64,000 nt of DNA from Alteromonadaceae bacterium (GTDB taxonomy: Bacteria > Pseudomonadota > Gammaproteobacteria > Enterobacterales > Alteromonadaceae). The notes under the pieces are model-generated. The model was not told the origin of the DNA, did not search any database, and was given only the letters and a program-made list of their open reading frames with translations. The translations under genes and the position numbers were made by a program. The DNA is taken from NCBI GenBank assembly GCA_013373625.1, contig JABXHM010000008.1, forward strand, positions 1-64,000, written 5' to 3'. Shown here one piece after another: positions 16,843 through 25,300 of the stretch (position 1 is the first letter of the stretch; the number at the start of each line of letters is the position of its first letter).

Positions 16843-19800
16843 ATGTGGTTATCTGATGTCTCGGTGAAGCGTCCGGTTTTTGCATCTGTCACTAATTTGC
16901 TGCTTATTATTTTTGGCATAGTGTCATTTTCGATGTTGTCGTTGCGGGAATATCCGGATATTGATCCGCCAATTGTGAGCATTAATACCAACTATCCGGG
17001 GGCGTCGGCTAACATCGTTGAAACCCGCATAACGCAACTACTGGAAGACCGCATCAGTGGTATTGAGGGGATCAAAAATATAACCTCTACCAGCCGCAAT
17101 GGCCGGTCTGATATCACCATTGAGTTTGAGCTGGCACGGGATATCGATGCTGCCTCCAATGACGTACGCGAACGGGTAAGCCGGGCCTTGAATAATTTAC
17201 CCGATCAGGCGGACCCACCGGAGGTGTCTAAGTCGAACTCCGATGAACAACCCATCATGTGGTTTAATCTGCGTAGCACCAATTTAAATACCATGGAGCT
17301 AACCGATTACGCCGAGCGATACCTGGTTGATCGGCTCTCAATTGTGAATGGAGTGGCCCGCGTGCGTATTGGTGGCGGCCGGACCTATGCCATGAAAGTG
17401 TGGCTCGACAGAACCGCTATGGCGGCCCGGGATGTGACCGTGGCTGATGTCGAGTCGGTTATTCGCTCTGAAAACGTGGAGTTACCGGCAGGTCAGATTG
17501 AGTCGCTTAATCGCGATTTTGAGGTAAGGGTTGCACGTAGCTTTTTAACCCCCGATGACTTTGCGGCGTTAACCGTGGCTGTTGGCGCCGAAGGGTATTT
17601 AGTCAGGCTCGGTGATATAGCAAAGGTTGAACTGACTGCCGTGGAGGATGAAACCGAGTTCCGTGGTGACGGCGTCAATATGGTTGGGCTTGGCATTATT
17701 AAGCAGTCAAAGGGCAATACCCTGGAAGTCGCGCGTGCTGCACGAGCGCAAATAGAACGGATTAAGCAAACCCTACCCGACAACATTTTTATTGTCTCAA
17801 GCTATGACTCGTCCGTATTTATTGAGCAGTCCATTTCCGAAGTATATAACACCTTAGGCATTGCTATGCTGCTGGTAGTAATTGTGATTTACCTGTTCTT
17901 AGGTAATTTAAGTGCTACGCTGATCCCCGCGATAACGGTACCTGTGTCGCTAATTGCAGCGTTTATGGTCATGCTGGCGCTGGGTTTTTCAATAAACCTG
18001 CTAACGCTGTTGGCGATGGTGCTTGCCATAGGGCTGGTGGTGGATGACGCTATTGTGGTGCTGGAAAACATTCACCGTCGTATTGAAATGGGTGAGCCAG
18101 CAATTTTAGCAGCTTATCGGGGGACACAAGAAGTTGGGTTTGCAGTGATCGCCACGACACTGGTCTTAATAGCAGTGTTTGTTCCGCTGGTATTTCTGGA
18201 AGGTAATGTAGGTCGCTTATTTACCGAATTTGCCTTGGCCATTGCTGCGGCAGTTGCGTTCTCCAGTGTAACAGCGTTAACGCTTTCGCCCATGCTCGGT
18301 TCACTTTTATTGCGTAAGAGTGAACGAACCGGATTTGGTAGCTGGCTGGATAAACGTTTTCAAAAGCTAGAAAGTGGCTATTACAATAGTCTTGGTAAAA
18401 CCATACATCAGCCGTTGATGATGGTGTTGTTACTTGTGCTGGCCATTGGCGCTATTTATCAGTTGCATGACCGCATTCCCGCCGAATTTACGCCGAAAGA
18501 AGACCGCAGTAACTTTTTTATTACCATGCAGTCACAGGAAGGCGCGAGCTTTGAAAGTAATGCCAGAAACCTGCGTAAGGTTGAAGAAATTGTCATGGAA
18601 TACCGCGAAGCTGGTGAACTTGACCGGGTGTTGGTGCGAGCGCCAGGCTGGGGCGGACGCGCGGGTATCGTAGTGGTAGGCGTTGTGCCCTGGGATGAAC
18701 GCGACCGCAGTACCTTTGCAATTATGGACGAAATCAGCGCGCGCTTAAGCGTCATCCCGGATGTGACAGCCTTTGCCATTATGCGCTCAGGTATTGGCGG
18801 TGGCGGTTTTAACCGGCCCGTCCAGTTTGTATTGCAGGGCGACACTTACGAAAACCTCGCTGAATGGCGGGATATCCTGATCGAAAAAGCGTCTGAAAAC
18901 CCGAAGCTTATTCGTATCGACTCGGATTATAAATCTACTTCGCCACAAGTGCTGATTGAAATCGATCGTGACAGAGCTGCCGATTTGGGTGTGTCGATCA
19001 GCGATGTTGGTCGCACGCTCGAAACCATGCTTGGTCAGCGCAGGGTGTCAACGTTCCTCGATCGCGGAGAAGAGTATGACGTGATATTAGAAGGCGTTGA
19101 GGCTGAGTTCAGAAGCCCGGATAGCATAGAAAATCTTTATGTGCGCTCAGGGTACACTGGCAAGCTGATCCCTCTGGACAATTTACTGAGTTTTAAAGAG
19201 CAGGCAACCTCGGCGCAGCTAAACCGCTATAATCGTATGCGCTCTGTGACGATTTCGGCAAACCTGGCTAATGACTATTCACTGGGCGAAGCGCTGGCGT
19301 ATCTTGAAAATATCGTTGCAACTGAGCTACCTGACTCGGTATCCATAGACTATAAGGGCGAGTCGCAACTGTATCAGGAATCCGGTAATTCCTTTGTATT
19401 TGTTTTCTTGTTAGCGCTATCGATTACTTACCTCATTTTGGCCGCGCAGTTTGAAAGCTGGGTGCATCCACTGGTTATAATGATGACAGTACCGCTGGCA
19501 TTACTGGGGGCATTTATAGGTATGTATTTTGCCAATATGTCACTCAATATTTATAGCCAGATCGGACTGGTGATGTTAATTGGGTTGGCGGCCAAAAATG
19601 GTATTCTCATTGTAGAGTTTGCCAACCAGCTCAGAGATGCCGGGACAGAGTTTGAAGAAGCGCTGCGCAAGGCATCGGCGATGCGCTTACGCCCTATCGT
19701 AATGACCGGCTTTACCACTGTGTTTAGCAGTATCCCACTGGTTATGGCGTCAGGCGCAGGGGCAGAAAGCCGCGCAGCAATCGGCATGGTGATTTTTTCA

Positions 19801-19944
19801 GGTGTACTGGTGTCAGCATTTTTAACACTGTATATCGTACCTACCGCTTACTACTGGATGGCCCGCCATACCGGCTCACCACTTAAGCGTACCCATGAGC
19901 TGGAAGAGTTAGACAAAGCCATGCCGTATGTGAAAGGAGAGTAA
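16843..19944 (+). CDS. RND efflux pump permease (HAE-1 family)
   Basis: Inner-membrane proton-driven exporter of the AcrB superfamily. The 1033 residues begin MWLSDVSVKRPVFASV, have twelve membrane segments in two groups of six, and keep the TM4 proton-relay aspartates in GLVVDDAIVVLENI. The matching C-terminal half carries GLAAKNGILIVEFANQLRD. Length is normal. It is coupled to the adaptor gene upstream; together they form a two-gene efflux operon. The substrate (drug, solvent, bile-like compound) cannot be told. Confidence 0.95.
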   Translation: MWLSDVSVKRPVFASVTNLLLIIFGIVSFSMLSLREYPDIDPPIVSINTNYPGASANIVETRITQLLEDRISGIEGIKNITSTSRNGRSDITIEFELARDIDAASNDVRERVSRALNNLPDQADPPEVSKSNSDEQPIMWFNLRSTNLNTMELTDYAERYLVDRLSIVNGVARVRIGGGRTYAMKVWLDRTAMAARDVTVADVESVIRSENVELPAGQIESLNRDFEVRVARSFLTPDDFAALTVAVGAEGYLVRLGDIAKVELTAVEDETEFRGDGVNMVGLGIIKQSKGNTLEVARAARAQIERIKQTLPDNIFIVSSYDSSVFIEQSISEVYNTLGIAMLLVVIVIYLFLGNLSATLIPAITVPVSLIAAFMVMLALGFSINLLTLLAMVLAIGLVVDDAIVVLENIHRRIEMGEPAILAAYRGTQEVGFAVIATTLVLIAVFVPLVFLEGNVGRLFTEFALAIAAAVAFSSVTALTLSPMLGSLLLRKSERTGFGSWLDKRFQKLESGYYNSLGKTIHQPLMMVLLLVLAIGAIYQLHDRIPAEFTPKEDRSNFFITMQSQEGASFESNARNLRKVEEIVMEYREAGELDRVLVRAPGWGGRAGIVVVGVVPWDERDRSTFAIMDEISARLSVIPDVTAFAIMRSGIGGGGFNRPVQFVLQGDTYENLAEWRDILIEKASENPKLIRIDSDYKSTSPQVLIEIDRDRAADLGVSISDVGRTLETMLGQRRVSTFLDRGEEYDVILEGVEAEFRSPDSIENLYVRSGYTGKLIPLDNLLSFKEQATSAQLNRYNRMRSVTISANLANDYSLGEALAYLENIVATELPDSVSIDYKGESQLYQESGNSFVFVFLLALSITYLILAAQFESWVHPLVIMMTVPLALLGAFIGMYFANMSLNIYSQIGLVMLIGLAAKNGILIVEFANQLRDAGTEFEEALRKASAMRLRPIVMTGFTTVFSSIPLVMASGAGAESRAAIGMVIFSGVLVSAFLTLYIVPTAYYWMARHTGSPLKRTHELEELDKAMPYVKGE

Positions 19945-20839
19945 GCGCCTTGTTGTTTTTAAGTGTCCATTAGCTAAACTGCCCGACATGATGTTTTGGA
20001 CTGCTACTTATTAAATGGATTGACTCGATCATGAGAATTAACTGGCAGTAAAATGGTCGAAAAAAGGAAGGGCTAAAATTAAACGCCCATATATTAATGG
20101 TGTTGTTGCAGGTTTCTCTCACTCTTGAAATTATTTTACTTAATATTTCGTATGCGGTAATCTGTGTTTAAAAATAATGCAGTAATGCAGATTTCAGGAG
20201 TTTGCTTCAAAGCTAACTCTCTGGCAGAGAAGTGAAAAGCTATATTTATGTAACCTGATACTTTAGGCCTTACTTTTTTATAGATTCAGAGGCTTCACGG
20301 CTGATAGTTGGACTTTATGCTTTGCGCCGAGGCAGCTTCGTTTGCCACAATGGAATGTAGTACACAAGGAAAAACATGGAGACGTTTTTTGCGCCAACAG
20401 GGAAGATGGTAATTCCCTATGCTGCTAATCTTAAGTTAACCCCTGGCGAGAGTGGTGGTTTGCCCTTAAAAAGGCAACTTTCCCGTTTCGGTATTCTTAC
20501 TTTCGCTGTAAATACGCTTCGACCAACCGAGCATATTATTTCCTCAAACGAAATCACTATTATGGCGTCTGATTTATTGTTCGGCTGCTTCATAGCGGTT
20601 GGCTTTGAGGGTACACCTGTAGGTACGTCTAGTCGAGATCGCTATATTGTGCTGTTCAAAGTTCAATCAGATTGGTTTCTTACTGGTGTTTATATGGCAG
20701 CTGTCAAGTTGGTCATCTTAAATTTTTTACATTCGTTTCGATTTGCCATTTGTTCCGAAATCAAACGCGGATTAGATGAAGTCAGTAAACGGTTTGTATA
20801 ATGTCAGAGTTAAACTATACCGTAAAGGAACATTAAAAT
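19945..20839. other. AT-rich gap between the efflux operon and the RHS island
   Basis: About 900 bases mark the left edge of the accessory island. Base composition shifts to AT-rich. Apart from the doubtful reading frame at 20376-20801, no gene, repeat or RNA is recognised. AAAGGAA at 20824-20830 is the ribosome site of the next gene. Confidence 0.4.
20376..20801 (+). CDS. Doubtful reading frame, 141 residues, unknown
   Basis: Not recognised. It is listed because the ATG has a well-spaced ribosome site (AAGGA at 20366-20370). The protein has no clear domain; residues about 60-115 are moderately hydrophobic. It lies in an AT-rich, otherwise empty stretch immediately before the RHS locus, and could equally be chance or the remnant of an older cassette. 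Confidence 0.22.
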   Translation: METFFAPTGKMVIPYAANLKLTPGESGGLPLKRQLSRFGILTFAVNTLRPTEHIISSNEITIMASDLLFGCFIAVGFEGTPVGTSSRDRYIVLFKVQSDWFLTGVYMAAVKLVILNFLHSFRFAICSEIKRGLDEVSKRFV

Positions 20840-22324
20840 ATGTCACGGACGAAAAATGTATTGCTAAACGTAGTATCTGTTTTGATGCTTTTGCAGACTG
20901 CGGGTGCATCAGCAACGTATGTAAAGGGATTTATCGACGGTGTTGGGACGTCAATTGACAATTTTTATGTAAGCGGTTGGGCCTGTCAGACTGAATATAA
21001 TCAGTCTATTCGAGTGCATCTGTATGCAAATGGGGCGGCAGGTACCGGCAAGTATGTTGCCTCGACTCTTGCATCCAACAGCAGTGAAGCAGGGATCTCA
21101 AATTCCTGCGATACTACCTATAATAAGCATAGATATAAGCTGAATGTCTCAAAAGCCACAGCGTATAAGTATCGTGGACAGTCTGTGTACATGCACGGTA
21201 TTTCAGTGGCGGGAACAGTAAATAACCAGTTAACCCATTCAGGTAGGTATTCGTTTCCCGACTTCCCCACCAGTACTGTAACCGGACATCTTGACGCTAT
21301 CTATCAATCGGGCTCTGATTGGTATGCAAGAGGCTGGGCGTGTCAAAAATATGATACCCAATCAGTCGTGGTTAAACTTTATGCTAATAACTCTACAAGC
21401 TTAATAACTAGTGTAACTACAAACTATGCGTCTATATCGAGCGTATCAACCGCATGTGGAACATCTGGCGCAAAGCACAATTTCAGGGTGAAAATTCCGC
21501 AAAATAAGCTGGCACAGTTTGAAGGGGCGAAAGTATATGCTTATGCATCTTCCACCCTAGGGACTGGGACTAAGATGCTTTATCAGTCAGGTAGTCATAG
21601 CCTGCCCAGCAGTAATAGCCCCCCTACCGTGAGCGTGACATCTCCAGTCAATAATGAGTGGTTCACCTCTGACGAGAGCATCACAGTTAGCGCGTCAGCC
21701 AACGATAGTGACGGCACTGTTTCACGGGTGGAATTTAAACTGGATTCCGGTTCATGGGAATCAGACTCAACTTCGCCTTATTCAAAAAGTTATAGTGCAA
21801 TTCTTGCCGGTGCCCATACTGTTTGTGCAAGGGCGAGAGATAACGACGGTGCGTACAGTGGCCAGTCATGCAGAAATTTCAAAGTAATGGGATTTGCCAC
21901 GCTTAGTTCACCTATAGCGGGTGCCAGCCTTGAAAGTGGTGCTCCTTGCTTCTCCTGGCAACCTGCCGAAGGGGCGACACACTACACAATTCAATTGAGC
22001 AGTGATAGTGCATTTAGGCCAGAGAGTAAACAATGGGTGAATATAGACCTGACTTCAACAAACGTATGCTGGGGATCTGACTTTGTAGCGAATTCAGCAG
22101 CAGGCTCTACACCGTTAAATCTAACTCCTGGCAGTACTTATTTCTGGCGAATAAAGGCAATAGCTGCAAACCATACGGCCACAACGACCACATCGAATGG
22201 CAACTTTACAATAAGTGCACCTTCAGGTGGCTCAGAGAATGAGCGGAAAGTTATATTTATACATACAGATTTACTCGGCTCACCTATTGTCGAAACAGAT
22301 GAACAAGGAAGTGTTTACCAATGA
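20840..22324 (+). CDS. Secreted repeat/Ig-like protein ending in an RHS-core motif
   Basis: A 494-residue exported protein. After a signal peptide (cleavage near residue 25, after ASA) come two tandem repeats of about 120 residues, each with a FYVSGWACQ / WYARGWACQ core followed by VxLYAN and a conserved cysteine. Next is an Ig-like domain (PPTVSVTSPVNNEWF onward, near 258), then a fibronectin-III-like segment (FSWQPAEGATHYTIQLSSD, near 373). The last residues, IHTDLLGSPIVETDEQGSV, are a known RHS-core motif, yet the frame stops two codons later, exactly where the next gene starts (overlap ATGA). A good ribosome site at 20824-20830 supports the start. It is probably an adhesive or delivery partner of the RHS protein; the role is inferred. 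Confidence 0.75.
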   Translation: MSRTKNVLLNVVSVLMLLQTAGASATYVKGFIDGVGTSIDNFYVSGWACQTEYNQSIRVHLYANGAAGTGKYVASTLASNSSEAGISNSCDTTYNKHRYKLNVSKATAYKYRGQSVYMHGISVAGTVNNQLTHSGRYSFPDFPTSTVTGHLDAIYQSGSDWYARGWACQKYDTQSVVVKLYANNSTSLITSVTTNYASISSVSTACGTSGAKHNFRVKIPQNKLAQFEGAKVYAYASSTLGTGTKMLYQSGSHSLPSSNSPPTVSVTSPVNNEWFTSDESITVSASANDSDGTVSRVEFKLDSGSWESDSTSPYSKSYSAILAGAHTVCARARDNDGAYSGQSCRNFKVMGFATLSSPIAGASLESGAPCFSWQPAEGATHYTIQLSSDSAFRPESKQWVNIDLTSTNVCWGSDFVANSAAGSTPLNLTPGSTYFWRIKAIAANHTATTTTSNGNFTISAPSGGSENERKVIFIHTDLLGSPIVETDEQGSVYQ

Positions 22325-25300
22325 GACTGATTTCCAAGCTTACTAATAGTGCGATGTTAAGTGTGATGGCTTTCTATGTTATTGCTCTGGAAAGCAATGG
22401 TCTTCAAATTGAGGGCGTTGTTTCAGAAGCGGTTAACTCTATGAGTACAGCATCTGCGCAAAATGAACCCATATATGTTCAAAAAGAAGATGTTTTTGGC
22501 CGATTGAATAGCTATGAAATCAGTGCTCCTGCAAAGCCATTTGGTATGAAGCATGATTTAAGTTCAGGTGTGGTTTCATTTGAAATTATAGATGTTGCAA
22601 TACCAGGAAATTTTAAAATTCCTGTAGAGATAAGAAGAGTGTTATCAACTGGAGGTTCTGGTGTAAATGCGCTTCCGGATTTTAAAAATTGGTCTTTAGA
22701 CATTCCGAGAATATATTCTACTTCAGTTGGGCGAAGCTATGATGGCGGTCAGACTATTTTACAAGGTAGTGGCTGGAGAATGGGAACGGCTTGTACTGAC
22801 CCTGCTGGTGAGATTGAGTTTGGCGACGGTACAAAAGATTTTACAAAAATGTCAGAAAGAGCTTATTTCAGCGGCGCAACCCTAGTTATTCCTGGAAAAG
22901 TTAATGAAAAAATTCTAAGGACTAACTCCAGTGAAATAGAATACAAAACCGTAGGCAACTATAAAATCAAATGTATTGCCGGTAATGATGATGGTTTCGA
23001 AGTGTTAAGTCCTGATGGCTTAACGTACACATTTGACCAAAGAACCAGAAAAATACGTTCTCTACAGCAATCCAATTCCGTATACACGTATTTAGAACTG
23101 GCTTTAGTAACCCAAATTTCCGACCGTTTTAATAACTCCGTTACATACCATTATGATGACACTGGTGGTCTTTATTCTATTACTTCCACTGATGGACGAG
23201 AGATTACAATAAACCGAAGTGGTGGCTATAGTGAAAGTGTTGTGCCTGACTTCCAGGGTGGAACAATTGACTCTATTGTCGTCAATAATCGCACCTGGGA
23301 CTATGACTATTCCGGCAACAATGATAGTTATCTGAGTACAGTTACTTTGCCTGATCAAACGACATGGGAGTATTCAGAGTCTGTTCGGAGTTATCCCGTG
23401 CGCTCCAGGCAACATGGTGATGGGATTGATGAAGAGCAACTTATTTGTTACCTGGCTCCCAATATAGATGAGACTAGTTTGCAGATCACTAATCCGAGTG
23501 GGGCGCAGGCGACATTGACGCTTTCAGCAACATATCAAGGCCGGGCCGGAGTATTTAGGTCTAACGTTGATCATACGTATACAAACAGTAATTTGAACCC
23601 AGGATTAGTAAAAACCTACATTCTCAACCCTAAGTGTTCTGGTGTTATGGCCTTAACTCAAAAGCATATTTTGCTACGTGATCACTCGAGTTATCAAACT
23701 GACTATATATATTCACAAAACCCAGGGTATTTTAGTATTGAAGATATACCCGAGGTTAATTATTCGGTTGATGTGCCACCAAGCCTTGATACTGCCGAAC
23801 AGAGAGCCCAGCATAAGTATGTAGTTGAAAGCAAACCAGATGGTAGCAAGTCAGTGTACTTCTTTAACCAAGAGCAAGATTCGTTTTATGAAAATAAACT
23901 GGTTGTGCAAGATGATTATGATATCGATGGTACAACGCTATTAAAAAGAACGAGCCATGATTATGTTCAGGGCGTGAGAGTTGGCTCGAGCCATGTATTC
24001 GACAACGTTAAAGGCATAAATTATCGTGTTAACGAATCACTGCTAACAACAAAACTTTTTCATGATGATGGCAACGACGAATATTATACAGAGAACCAAG
24101 AGTGGGATGAGTTTGGCTTTACAACACTGACATTAGAGCACAATGATTTTTCTCAACGAAAAAAATATGTGCGTTACGGGTACAATCATTATATCAATGA
24201 TAATTGGCTCATAGGTATACCAACCACTACAGAAGCATCGGGTGATGGAATTGATTTTGAAAATATATCTGAGCTAACTTATAAAACCGAGTTTCCATTC
24301 CACCTTAATGAGGTAAAAGTGTCTGGGGTTTGGCAACATCGATATGAACAATATCACGATAATGGTTTACCAGAAGAGATTATTTATAACGCGGTATTAA
24401 GAAATAGCTCGGCGAACAATACAGAAAGTTTGCGTTTTAAACGGCTGTTAAATTATAAGCGCGGAATTCCGCAGACTATAGTTCTACCGAATCGTTATTC
24501 TGATAGTGGCACCATTCAATCTAGTCAAACTGTAGATGACAATGGTTGGGTCACCTCGAAAACAAACCTAAATAATATTACGGCTTACTACAAATTTAAT
24601 AATGTTGGAAGGTTAACTGCTATAGATTTGCCAGGCAGTTGGAAAGATCAATACTTAGATTGGAAATCAAATGTTTACAATGACTTGCAAGTAGACGTTA
24701 AGTATTGTGACTTAAATATAGAACGAGATGGATGTAATGCTGGCTCTGTGGTTTTAACCAAAACAGTTAGTTTTGATAGCCTGCTCAGAAAGGTACAAAT
24801 ACAAACTTATGAATTTGAAGCAGAAAGCCGTTATTTGAATTATCAATATAATTTCTCAAATAGTCCACTTTTCATTTCATATCAAAGCGATAACTCGAAT
24901 GAAAGTCAGGGACAAAATATCGCGTACGATGGCCTCGGCCGTCAGGTCAGCTCATCTTTCAGCGGTGGTGGTACAGCCACAACATCCTATAAAAATACCA
25001 ATACGTTATTAACGGTTGATGCCGAAAGTAATCGCCAAATAACACGTTACCTGGCATACGGCCAGCCAAGTTATCAACAGCCATTGCAAATAAGCTCTCC
25101 AAGTGACGTGGGCACCACAACGACGTTTGGGGTAAACATATTTGGTGATGTGGACTGGATCCAACAAACTGATTCGAATGATGTAAGTAACGAAGCGCTC
25201 AGTTTAACAGAATACAGATACTATGATGCTCAGCATCGCGTGTGTAAAGTAACACGCAGTGATATTGGAGCTACATACTATAGCTATAACGCAATTGGTG

